Positions 44,025 to 53,236 of a stretch of 64,000 bases of DNA are shown one piece after another (within the stretch, counting starts at the first letter, position 1; each line of letters starts with the position of its first letter). The position numbers were made by a program, and so were the translations under genes. The DNA lies in the NCBI GenBank assembly GCA_009801085.1, contig VNWV01000006.1:2728001-2792000 (forward strand). Reading direction: 5' to 3'. This DNA is from Lasiodiplodia sp. COLG20. Lineage: Eukaryota > Ascomycota > Dothideomycetes > Botryosphaeriales > Botryosphaeriaceae. The notes below the pieces were generated by a model that worked only from the letters and a program-made list of their open reading frames with translations, did no database searches and was not told the DNA's origin.

Positions 44025-44039
44025 CGGACAAGCTCTCCG
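44025..44039. promoter_or_regulatory. CGG-N9-CCG palindrome, regulator/flavin-reductase spacer
   Basis: CGGACAAGCTCTCCG, with TCGGA...TCCGA ends, lies midway between the two divergent genes. Confidence 0.5.
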
Positions 44040-44240
44040 ATGTCGCCATTCCGCGCGGAGTCGATGGAGAAAACATTGACAGAGATCCATCCGAGTATAG
44101 ATTCAGACATTCCAAGTGGAAACCGATAAAGCAACTGTCCGAAGATCTCTCACACGTAACTTTATAGCCGTTGTGGCTCCATTTCCAATCGAGGCCCAAG
44201 CCCACGATGCCGCAATCAACGGGATCGCGTTCCGGGCTGA

Positions 44241-44255
44241 CGGAATTGCATCCCG
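44241..44255. promoter_or_regulatory. CGG-N9-CCG palindrome, flavin-reductase promoter
   Basis: CGGAATTGCATCCCG lies about 275 bp upstream of the flavin-reductase ATG at 44528. Confidence 0.45.
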
Positions 44256-44395
44256 CACACGCTTCTTACCCGGCTATCGTCGGCGAATGATTCCAACACC
44301 ATTGTGTGAATATTAATCAACAAAGCCAGAGTGAGATATGTTCTGGCAAGTCCCACAGACACTACTCACGGATCAATTCTCGACATGGCAGCATG

Positions 44396-44410
44396 CGGGA
44401 TCTTTTCCCG
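44396..44410. promoter_or_regulatory. CGG-N9-CCG palindrome, flavin-reductase leader
   Basis: CGGGATCTTTTCCCG lies 118 bp upstream of the ATG at 44528. It would fall within coding sequence if the upstream in-frame ATG at 44306 were used. Confidence 0.4.
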
Positions 44411-44527
44411 CCTTTACATTACTCGAAGGTGAGTCTGAGTGTAGCTTCTAAAGAATTTCCTTCTAAGTCAAAGACCAGGTGCCTCTCGCATTCTCAGCTA
44501 CACAGAGGCCTTTCATCTTCAGCCAGG

Positions 44528-45433
44528 ATGAATTCCTCCACAGCAGAAGCAACCAAAGCCGCACAAGCCCAATACAAAATCGTCGACAAAGTCCGCAACT
44601 TCGAAAAAGTCCTCGCCCAACGCCCCGACTTCGACCACACCAACACTCCCATCGAAGTCACCAAGAACCCCGACCCTACCTGGCACTACGGCAAAGGCGT
44701 CAGCGGCCACAACCCGCACGACACTAAGCATGTCGAGGTCGACCCGTACGCCCCCGACCGGCCCATGGTCAACAACTACCGCCTGCTCATCTCGGGCATC
44801 GCGCCGCGGCCCATCGGCTTCATCAGCACGGTGGCCGGCGACGACAGCAAAACCAAGAACCTGTCCCCGTTCAGCTACTTCCAGGTTATCGACCACGACC
44901 CGCCCATGTTCGACGTCGGCTTCTCCGCGCGGCCCGGCGGCGACCGCGCCAAGGATACGTATCGGAATCTGAAGGAGACGGGGGAATGCGTCATCAATGC
45001 CGTGTCGGAGAACATGATTGAGGCCGTCAACGCGACTGCCATCGACGCGCCGTACGGCGTGTCTGAGTGGGACATTTCCGGGTTGCATGAGGCGCCTGCG
45101 TCCACTGTGAAGCCGGCACGGGTGCAGGAGTCGGTGTTTTCGGTTGAGGGCAAGGTCGTGGACGTGAAGGAGTTTAAAGATCATCGGCGGGAGGGCATGA
45201 GCGTTGCGGGGATGGTGTTGATCAAGGCGACGCGGTTCTGGGTGCGTGAGGATGCGGTGGATGCGGATGTGAGCCATATCGATATCAATAAGTTGAGGCC
45301 CCTTGGCCAGCTCGGTGGCATGTCGTACGGTCGGATTACTTCGACTTTTGAGCTGCCGAGGAAGCATTGGGATGATGAGTGTCCGAAGAGCGAGCTTCTT
45401 TCTGCTTTGGATACGTCCAGGAAGGACATGTAA
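44528..45433 (+). CDS. Flavin-reductase-like (FMN-binding split-barrel) protein
   Basis: A single frame of about 301 residues from the ATG at 44528. MVNNYRLLISGIAPRPIGFI begins the flavin-reductase-like domain (PF01613 type). LSPFSYFQVIDHDPPMFDVG and TGECVINAVSENMIEAVNAT follow, then a C-terminal GMVLIKATRFWVRED strand. Such proteins bind FMN and either supply reduced flavin or act as flavoprotein oxidoreductases. The frame is open upstream to an ATG at 44306, which would add a basic, Ser-rich leader resembling a mitochondrial presequence (SQLHRGLSSSARMNSS), so a longer targeted form is possible. It is divergent from the cluster regulator, with three CGG-N9-CCG sites in the spacer and leader. 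A partnership with proline dehydrogenase, also a flavoenzyme, is speculative. Confidence 0.88.
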   Translation: MNSSTAEATKAAQAQYKIVDKVRNFEKVLAQRPDFDHTNTPIEVTKNPDPTWHYGKGVSGHNPHDTKHVEVDPYAPDRPMVNNYRLLISGIAPRPIGFISTVAGDDSKTKNLSPFSYFQVIDHDPPMFDVGFSARPGGDRAKDTYRNLKETGECVINAVSENMIEAVNATAIDAPYGVSEWDISGLHEAPASTVKPARVQESVFSVEGKVVDVKEFKDHRREGMSVAGMVLIKATRFWVREDAVDADVSHIDINKLRPLGQLGGMSYGRITSTFELPRKHWDDECPKSELLSALDTSRKDM

Positions 45434-45715
45434 ATATAGACCGTAGACAATAGATCTCCACTTCTACTGATCAATATGAGTCATTTCAAAATATGGAAGT
45501 CATCAAGACCACATACAAACTTTGGTCGTGATGAGCTCTATCTTTATGATCAGCGTCACGAAGAAAGCTTGATCGGAGGCCCAATCCTTTCATGTCGAAT
45601 GGGCATGTAGATGAATGATTCAAGAATTCTGAGCATTGAAATAGTAACGCAAAACTTAGAAGAACCAGAGAAGCTTAAGAGATAGGCAATAACTGCAACT
45701 ACTTTCCGCGATTAT

Positions 45716-47160
45716 CTATTCCTTCCTTCCTATTCCCCATACCCTTCGCCATAGCTCTTCCCTCAGCGCGCCTGCCATATGCTTTGTCCTCTCCACCGCT
45801 CCTCGATTCTCGATGGCTCGACGGTGTAGAAAGCCTATACATTCCCCAACCGACCCCCAAGTCAGACATTTGAATGCCTTCGGAGCTCTCGCTTTCTCCG
45901 CCGAAGCATCAGCCAAACACCTTTCATAATTCGTGATCAACTCGCACCCCAGCTCATCAGCCATTCCAACAATCTGACCGCATTCCAGCGACGTCGTTGG
46001 TAGTCCCGCAGTTAGACGGGAACGATGCATGCTGCAGGCCTTGGCCGCGCTTGCAGCATTGTGAGTAGCCAAGAAGAGGGCCGAGCTGGGGAAACTCAGA
46101 CCCCGTGCCTGAGCCTCAGGCGGAAGTATCTGGCTGATGAGCTTCTCCGCTATAGCGTCGTAGGAACGGTCCGTATCCTCCTTTGTGTCATGGATCAGGG
46201 AGCGGACTTCATGCTCGATGTAGGCCCCGCGCACGAGCTTGATACCCAGCGCCCATCCCTCCGCAGCCGCTAGAGAGATGTGGCGGTCGGCGTTGGCGTT
46301 GGAGCCCTTGAGATAGCCCTGGATGGTGTTGTAGACCATAGCGTGCCCGTTTCGATTCCATCGGCGCATCAGTTCGATGACCCATTCGTCGATTCCCCGC
46401 TGGAGGACTTGTTGCTCTCCGTCGATCCACACCCGGGAGCCTTGTTTGCGCGCTTCTTCACAGATTTGGGTGAGCGCGTGGTCTACCGCGGCCGGAATGG
46501 GGTCTTGGGATCGCAGTGCATCCACTGCCATTGGTCCCGCGCCAGTGAGCCTAAGAGCATTGAATAGGTTAGCGAAGGAACATGGGAGGGTGGTGGAGGA
46601 TGAGTAGACACTCACTTCAAAGCAAGAAAATCTCCTGGACCAAGCATGCGCAGTGTCTCCATGGAACTGTGCTTCCATCTTTCAACCATTTCATGGCATT
46701 GTGAATTGTGTGTTGGTCTCGCTCCGGCCGTCAGAGTCTGCTGAGGCTCATCGAGAACGATCTCCTTAGCGTGGGTGAGGATAACGCCCTGGTATCCTAT
46801 GCTCTTGAGGGTCGCCACCGACTTTCGGACCTCTTGAGGATTGGTACCAGAGCAAAATTGATCGTAAATGGTCCATTTCAGAAGCCGGTTGAGAAGAGGG
46901 TTCTTATCTGGGTTGAGGAACGCCGACTTGGAGCCAGTAATGGCGCCCAGAAAAGCTATCGATGGTTTCAAAAGCCATCTTGAGGACATGAGAGAGGTGA
47001 ACGCCAAAGATCGGAGTAGAACTGTTGTTGGCAGCCTTGACATAGCGGTGACCTCCTTGCGTTCATGAGGATGGTACACGGTTGTGGTTGCCGCACTGCT
47101 GATACGCCGCAAGCCATGGGACTTCGTGGATCTGGCGCGGAGAACTGTTGATAATGCCAT
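45716..47160 (-). CDS. PUT1/prnD: Proline dehydrogenase (proline oxidase)
   Basis: A mitochondrial FAD enzyme oxidising proline to pyrroline-5-carboxylate. Exons 46616-47160 and 45716-46550 join across a 65-bp intron to give 459 residues. The N-terminus MALSTVLRARSTKSHGLRR is a mitochondrial presequence. Family motifs include FCSGTNPQEVRKSVATLKSI, GYQGVILTHAKE and LKLTGAGPMA across the splice. SRVWIDGEQQVLQ, VYNTIQGYLKGS, ALGIKLVRGAYIEHE, FLATHNAASAAKA and FLHRRAIENRGAVERTK follow, the last holding the conserved R-R-x-x-E-N substrate/FAD motif. Divergent from P5C dehydrogenase across about 550 bp that carries four CGG palindromes. The nearest, at 47294, lies 134 bp from this start. Confidence 0.95.
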
Positions 47161-47293
47161 CTTTCTGGGCTGTTTAAATTGGTCGCACAACATGGTTCCA
47201 GTAACCAGAGTTCATATACTCAAGTAAGGCATAAAGCACACAAATATATCCGTCAGAAGTGATTGAGAAGAGCGATCCCATCTTTCTGACTGC

Positions 47294-47308
47294 CGGAAGG
47301 GCACTCCG
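47294..47308. promoter_or_regulatory. CGG-N9-CCG palindrome, proline dehydrogenase side
   Basis: CGGAAGGGCACTCCG lies 134 bp upstream of the proline dehydrogenase ATG. Confidence 0.5.
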
Positions 47309-47532
47309 ATAATGTTGCTTATCTGTTACCATACTCGGCTATCCTCTATCAAGATGTCCAGCTAAAGAAGCAGTAAATCACGTGCGAGACCGGAGCGTGA
47401 GGGGTACGGAAGAGGGGCTTATCGGACAACGCGAATCCGCGTACTGATACTCAGATGGCAACTAAGATAAGCTAGCTATGCTACCTGGAATTGGGAAATG
47501 CTATCAGAGATAATGCAAAGGCAGCTTGCCCT

Positions 47533-47548
47533 CGGTGGGGGACTTCCG
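47533..47548. promoter_or_regulatory. CGG-N10-CCG palindrome, P5CDH promoter
   Basis: CGGTGGGGGACTTCCG has Put3 spacing and lies 159 bp upstream of the P5C dehydrogenase ATG. Confidence 0.55.
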
Positions 47549-47554
47549 GAAGGT

Positions 47555-47569
47555 CGGACATACCCGCCG
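47555..47569. promoter_or_regulatory. CGG-N9-CCG palindrome, P5CDH promoter
   Basis: CGGACATACCCGCCG lies 6 bp after the N10 site and 138 bp upstream of the ATG. Confidence 0.5.
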
Positions 47570-47593
47570 GCGCTGCTTCAGGATAGTGGGGGT

Positions 47594-47608
47594 CGGAATT
47601 TCGACCCG
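47594..47608. promoter_or_regulatory. CGG-N9-CCG palindrome, P5CDH promoter
   Basis: CGGAATTTCGACCCG, extended to TCGG...CCGA, lies 99 bp upstream of the P5C dehydrogenase ATG. Confidence 0.5.
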
Positions 47609-47706
47609 AAGAATCATGCTCATGTGCAAGATTTAACTGGACTGTCTGTAGGCTATTTGGTCCATTCTTTACTCAGAGCAAAAGGAGTGATCAACTCTTT
47701 ACCATC

Positions 47707-49559
47707 ATGAAATCATTCTCTTTGCCAAGCCGCGTTAGCGTCACTCGCTCACGGGCCAGGTTTCCCAGCAATGTCACTGCTATTCACCCATTGCGTAGGA
47801 CTCTGAGCCTGTGGCATCCCCCAAAATTTGAAAATGAGAAACTGGTATGTTATGCAATTACAATTCCAAGCATCTCAACTTTTGTTCTTGCTTTTTAACC
47901 ATGTTCGCAGCTTGACTACCGCAAAGACTCGCCGGAAAGAGCCAAGCTTACAGCGTCCTTGAGGAAGCTGAAGGGGCAGCTGCCAGTGCATGTTCCTATC
48001 AGAATAAACGGTTTCAATGTATGGCGCAATCTCCCAATATATCATTTGTAGCTCCATGTTTACTTTGAGGCAAGGTCGAGACACACCAATCCCGCAAGCA
48101 GAAGAATCCCTCGAAACATGACGAGATTGTAGCAAACTACGCTACAGCGACGCCGCAACAGGTCAACGAGGCAGTTGATGCAGCATTGAAAGCCAAGCCA
48201 GCTTGGGAGGCCATGCCTTTCGAAGACCGAGCCGCGATATTTCTCCGCGCGTGCGAGCTGATTTCGGGAAAATATCGCTCAGATATTGTGGCGGCTACGA
48301 TGCTGGGACAGGGCAAGAACATCTGGCAGGCCGAGATCGACGCCGCCGCCGAAACCGTCGACTTCTTCAAGTACTACATACAAGAGGCTTGGCAGCTCTA
48401 TTCGCAACAACCAAAGGTCCATTCCGACGGTGACTGGAACAAATTGGAGTACCGTCCCCTCGAGGGTTTCGTCTATGCCATTGCTCCGTTCAACTTCACC
48501 GCCCTCGGTGCTACCCTGATTAGCCCAGCGGCACTGCTCGGAAACGTTGTCATCTGGAAGCCTTCCGACTACGCATTGCATGCCAGCTGGCTCCTCCACC
48601 AGATCCTCATCGAGGCCGGCCTGCCCAAGGATGTCATCCAGTTTCTCCCTGGAGACGCGGAAGAAGTAACCAACTCCATTCTCAAGAGACCCGAATTCGG
48701 CGCTCTGAGCTATATCGGGTCGACCCAGGTCTTCAAGGGTCTGCAAAAGAAGATTGGCAATGCCATTGGCGATGGCGTCTACAACTCCTACCCCCGCGTG
48801 ATCGGCGAAACGGGTGGTAAGAACTGGGGAATCGTTCACCCTTCCGCAGACATCCGAAATGCCGCTCTGAACACCATTCGCGCTTCGTTTGAGTACCAGG
48901 GACAGAAGTGCTCGGCAAACTCCAGAGTATACGTCGCCGAGTCCGCTTGGCCCGAGTTCAAGCAGATCCTGCAGGAACAAACCTCGCAACTGAAAGTCGG
49001 CAGCGTCGAGGACTACAGCAATTTCATCACGCCTGTTATCCACGAACAAGCCTTCGACCGGTTAAACAAGGTCATCGAGGACGCGAAGCATGATCCCGAG
49101 CTGGAGCTGATTGTCGGCGGCAAGGCGTCGAAGGACGAGGGCTACTTTGTGCACCCCACCATCTACCGCACCAGCAACCCCCGGCATGGCCTCATGTCTC
49201 GCGAACTCTTTGGCCCAATCTTGACCGTGTATGTGTACCCAGACAGCGAGTGGAAACAGACGTTGGAGACGCTGAACACCACGTCTCGTTATGCTCTCAC
49301 GGGTAGCATATTCGCCAAAGATCCGTACGCTTTGCGCGAGGCCATGACTGAGTTGAAGCATGCGGCTGGAATGCTTTACCTGAATACCAAGTGCACTGGC
49401 TCCGTGGTGGCTCAGCAACCTTTCGGTGGTAGCAGGGACTCCGGTACTAATGACAAGACGGGCACGATGGCTCACCTGCAGCGCTTCACGAGCGTAAGAA
49501 CCATCAAAGAGGACTTCAAGCCACTAGAAGTAGTTCAGTATCCTTCAAATGAGGTGTGA
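47707..49559 (+). CDS. PUT2/prnC: Delta-1-pyrroline-5-carboxylate dehydrogenase (ALDH4 type)
   Basis: A mitochondrial enzyme converting P5C/glutamate semialdehyde to glutamate with NAD+. Exons 47707-47844, 47911-48018 and 48075-49559 join in phase 0 to give 576 residues, the usual fungal length. The N-terminus MKSFSLPSRVSVTRSRARF is a presequence. FVYAIAPFNFTALGA and VIWKPSDYALHASW form the NAD-binding region. GETGGKNWGIVHPSAD carries the catalytic Glu, and FEYQGQKCSANSRVYV carries the nucleophilic Cys. HPTIYRTSNPRHGLMSRELF with GPILTVYVYPD and QQPFGGSRDSGTNDKTG complete the ALDH4 motifs. With proline dehydrogenase it forms the complete proline-to-glutamate route. Three palindromes lie 99-174 bp upstream. 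No proline permease is present in the window, unlike the Aspergillus prn cluster. Confidence 0.96.
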
Positions 49560-50167
49560 TGATGGATCTATGTAGTCCACGTCTACATGCAGAGAATAAG
49601 CGTAGCACAAAGTGTTGCTATTTTGTTAAATGATAAAACGAATATCAAACTGAAAAGAGGAATGTTTTAAGTTTCTTGGTGCGGTCTGGAGTTACTCTCT
49701 CATTATTTTTTCCAGTTTCAATGAATACAGATCTTCCATGTGTGGTTCCTGAGCCCTCAATAATTCGGAATACCGTTCCTGTCTAAGCTAATTATGGTCT
49801 ACTCAGCCCCACTGGAACGTCGACGACGAAACAGAGCTCAAGCAATTGCTCGCTCAAGTGGACTTGTTAAGCCGCTTAGGCTTGTTGTGCACTCTGCTCC
49901 GGGGAGAAGTTTTCGCCAGTTCGGGCAATCTACGACTTTTGACTAATTATGATGTCTGCCTATCTAAAGCTTCTGACTGCCTACAACTTGAGACTATCTT
50001 TCAGTTCTGACCATGATTAGGTAGTCGGGGTATAAAATTATTAGTATCCTTGCTTGCGGATCATTCACGCTGTATCCATTATCAATCCCGGACTGGAAAG
50101 ACAACACAAACCGAACGCGATACCCCGTCCAGATTTCTACCTTACACTACAAGCCGCAAAGTTTACA
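49560..50167. other. Intergenic, right boundary of the proline cluster
   Basis: About 600 bp, AT-rich, between P5C dehydrogenase and the F-box-family gene. Nothing was recognised. Confidence 0.5.
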
Positions 50168-50818
50168 ATGGCACTCTCTGTCCTGTCTCTCGGCCTTTCA
50201 TTGTTCCAACCACCAGCACAAGAGATCGACCCAAAGGGAAGCGTCTTGCGCGTCTGTCCGCACATGGCATTCACATTCGACGAGGTCACGAGCGACGTGG
50301 AGGCAGCAAAGCTGAGGCCGGAAGCGCAGGAGCGACGACGGCGACGACGACGACGGTGCGAGCAGTGCGTGCAGGGCTCGCCTGGTGAAGATGATGGCTA
50401 CGCAGTCCGCCGGCTGGAAGCAGAGGTTGTCACGACGCCCAACGGATCGAGGGTTTCCGTCAGGCAGACTGTAGTGGTGGACGGGCCTTGTCTCGACATG
50501 CGTGAGGCGGTCCGGCGCGTGCTGCAGGCAGCGAGGGAGTGTGAGGTAGTTGTGTGCAAACATCTAAAGCTAAGCGATCCACGGATCTTGGATGCACTGT
50601 CCGAGGAGACTGCCAAGGGCTTGGGCGGTGCAACTTCCACCTACGACTGTCCCGTCTTCCCATGCCTTACCAGCGTGGAGTGGTCGTGCAGTGGATCACG
50701 CTCCTCTGAACTGGTAATTACTAGGACTTTGGGGTTTGGTGGCTGGCCCAACTACGCAGCATGGCTGGCTCAGGCCAGGTATTCCGACAAGAGCGCTGGC
50801 AAGATCAAGCAGCCCTGA
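50168..50818 (+). CDS. Truncated F-box-family paralog (C-terminal half only)
   Basis: A single frame of 216 residues from MALSVLSLGLS. VLRVCPHMAFTFDEVTSDV matches VVRVCRHIALTYDEVVSEM of the gene at 51250. The following C-x2-C pair, SDPRILDAL versus GDPRTFKTL, and the terminal LVITRTLGFG...WLAQ versus LEITRRLGLM...WLAQ also correspond. It lacks the first 200 residues of the neighbour, including the F-box and the CSAC-type cysteine motif. A poly-Arg run ([13 protein letters not shown]) lies in the middle. The leader before 50168 is open in the same frame but not F-box-like. I read this as a 5'-truncated tandem duplicate that kept an open frame. Function is unknown. Confidence 0.7.
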   Translation: MALSVLSLGLSLFQPPAQEIDPKGSVLRVCPHMAFTFDEVTSDVEAAKLRPEAQERRRRRRRRCEQCVQGSPGEDDGYAVRRLEAEVVTTPNGSRVSVRQTVVVDGPCLDMREAVRRVLQAARECEVVVCKHLKLSDPRILDALSEETAKGLGGATSTYDCPVFPCLTSVEWSCSGSRSSELVITRTLGFGGWPNYAAWLAQARYSDKSAGKIKQP

Positions 50819-51249
50819 AGGACCCGCGTACAAGTAGACCTCTTCACCACAACACGCCAAAAAGTTCGTCTACTTATCTACTACTTTAATTACGCAATCT
50901 AAGTTTGTTCCAGAGTGTATATCAGTATATAATATACAAATGTAGATAAACCAGGTTGAAGTGAAGAAATAGCTAAAGCTTTAGAGATGACTGAAAAAAC
51001 TAGACACTGAGGGGTACGAGGGCCTATACACTGGCACCTGTCCTACGATCGCTACAGTCTTGTGTATAAAGAACAGTAGATGCTTTAAACATGTATTAGA
51101 AGGCGATAAAAATGTTCTTGTACTTTTCACGGACTCTTTCGTTACCATATCCATGGTAGAGCCCTGGACCCTGAGCAAAAGAGCCATTACAAAAGAAAGC
51201 CACGTGCTCTTCTAACTCTCCCTACACACCGAACCCTGTTAAGTCCAAA
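50819..51249. other. Spacer between tandem paralogs
   Basis: About 430 bp, AT-rich (for example TATATAATATA near 50930). No remnant of the missing F-box half was recognised. Confidence 0.5.
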
Positions 51250-52518
51250 ATGCCGCTTCTCTGCGCTTATCTTTCCGCGCACGGCGCCCTCTTGAAAACC
51301 GACCCCGCAACCCAGACAAGGACCATGCCACCCTCCCCACACAAAACCTCTACCACTCCATCCTCCCCATACGAAACCTCTCCCGACGCTTCCTGCCAAG
51401 TCACCAACAGCACGACAGACGCATCCATCCCCGCCCTCTCCCATGACGCCTCGCCCAGCATCCTCCACCGCCTTCCCCTGGATCTTCTCTACCACCTGAC
51501 CCGCCACCACCTCAACGACCCCGTCGACATCCTCGCCCTCCGCACCACCAGCCACGCCTTCCGCACCCCTCTCATCCCCGCAAGCCCGACATCCACCCGC
51601 ACGTCCCGCCTCTTCCTCAAGCGGCTCAACCGCGACCTTTTCACGCGCGCCTGCGCCGCAGAGCGCCGAGGCGAACAGCCGCCGCACCAGCAGCAGGCCT
51701 ACAACAACAACAACGAGCGTCCCTGCTCCGCGTGCGTCAAGCTGCACCCGCCGTCGCACTTCTCCGCCGCGCAGCTGGCGGCGCACGTGCCGCCCGAGCA
51801 GCGTCGCTGCAGAGGGGCCGAAGGCGTCGTGCGCGTGTGCCGGCACATAGCGCTCACGTACGACGAGGTGGTGAGCGAGATGGCCGCCGAGTGGAGACTG
51901 CTAAGAGACCGTCGTACGCCGAGGACATGGTACGCGACGCGGCAGTGCCGGCAGTGCCGGCACTGCATGGCCGAAGCAGCCGTCAACGAAAGGAGGAACA
52001 GCAGCAGCCACGACGACAGCCACCGCCGCAACACGACGATCTGCTGGACGCGGAAGGCCGATATGTTCGTCACGACGGGCACTCTCAGGGCCTTCGCCGC
52101 CGGATGCAGCGATCCGTGGGCGCGCGTCAGGCTGGTTGTCGCCGTGGACGGGGTTCGGCGGGGCGAGTGCCTCACGCTGGAGCGCGTCTGGCGCCTGCTG
52201 GCGGCGGTCGAGGAGTCTGGCGTCGCGTTTGCGTGCAGGCGCGTCAGGTTTGGAGACCCGCGGACGTTTAAGACGCTGCCGTGGAACGTGGGGCCCGGCG
52301 CGTGCGCGGGCGGGAGTAGTATTCTGATTTCTAGTCACGACTGTCTGAACCCCGGCTGCGAAATGACCGCTCATTTGTACTGGAATAGGCGAAGGCTTTT
52401 TGCGGCGGGAGACGCTTCGAATGAGGCGGTCGTGGAATTGGAAATAACCCGCCGTTTGGGCCTGATGCGGTTGCCTAGCAGTGAGCATTGGTTGGCTCAG
52501 ATTGAGGAGGAGGCGTAG
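51250..52518 (+). CDS. F-box-domain protein
   Basis: A single frame of 422 residues. After a Ser/Thr/Pro-rich start, ILHRLPLDLLYHLTRHHLND and DILALRTTSHAFRTPL form a clear F-box, the Skp1-binding motif of SCF ubiquitin ligases. PCSACVKLHPPSHFS and VRVCRHIALTYDEVV, then CRQCRHC, are Cys/His motifs seen after the F-box in many ascomycete proteins and may form a zinc knuckle. The C-terminus ends LPSSEHWLAQIEEEA. MPPSPHKT, 26 residues in, is an alternative start. Substrates are unknown. Its upstream neighbour is a partial copy. Confidence 0.82.
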   Translation: MPLLCAYLSAHGALLKTDPATQTRTMPPSPHKTSTTPSSPYETSPDASCQVTNSTTDASIPALSHDASPSILHRLPLDLLYHLTRHHLNDPVDILALRTTSHAFRTPLIPASPTSTRTSRLFLKRLNRDLFTRACAAERRGEQPPHQQQAYNNNNERPCSACVKLHPPSHFSAAQLAAHVPPEQRRCRGAEGVVRVCRHIALTYDEVVSEMAAEWRLLRDRRTPRTWYATRQCRQCRHCMAEAAVNERRNSSSHDDSHRRNTTICWTRKADMFVTTGTLRAFAAGCSDPWARVRLVVAVDGVRRGECLTLERVWRLLAAVEESGVAFACRRVRFGDPRTFKTLPWNVGPGACAGGSSILISSHDCLNPGCEMTAHLYWNRRRLFAAGDASNEAVVELEITRRLGLMRLPSSEHWLAQIEEEA

Positions 52519-53236
52519 ACACGATCGAGGCGAGCGAGGTCGTCACTTGTCGAAATGGGAGCACATGATGGGCTGGAGCCGGCAATCTACGCTGATTACA
52601 AATTGAGCATGCTACAGGACTGTTATAGTATTCCGGTGGTGCCTTCAATTGGGATTTGATCTATACGTGTACACAGGTACAGCTAGTACATGGTGTTTGG
52701 GAAAAGCGGAAACTCGAACTTCGTATGTTCGTCCTGTAGAACAAGAACGCCGACTACGCTTGGGACGAAAATCACTATGTACCGCCATCTCTAAATGTTC
52801 ACATTCAACTTGTGCTCCCGTTCTGAGGACCAGTGACTTTGTTTGATTTGACCATGCCTATTGTTGTGAATACCGATTACTATGCTTCTTCGTGCACCCT
52901 TAATATGCTCCCTTATGGTATGCTCAAACCCAGTGATACAAGAAACACAAAGTCCAAGCACATTCTCCCCAGCTAGCCTTCCTTTCCCTCCAAGACACCG
53001 CGGATACCTCTATCCACTCACCAAATCGCCTTCCCAATCCCTCCACCATTCTCAAACCCGCATGCATGACCATCACAAACGCCGCACCGAAAGAAAATGC
53101 CAGAGTCCAAATCCTTTCCTGACTTCGCTCCGAGATAAGAATACAAGGTCTAAACCAGAGCCAAAACCAAACACCCTTGCTCCCCCCATCCCCTTCCCCT
53201 CCATGCCCCCTCATCACATCACGCCCATCCCAATCA
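52519..53236. other. Intergenic between convergent genes
   Basis: About 720 bp of 3' flanks. An open frame at 52882-53259 overlaps the DUG2 end and is Pro/Ser-rich from composition only. Nothing was recognised. Confidence 0.5.

Noticed and set aside
44519..45367. Long open frame antisense to the flavin-reductase gene
   Set aside because: It is the mirror of a GC3-rich coding sequence; His/Arg-rich text with no family features.
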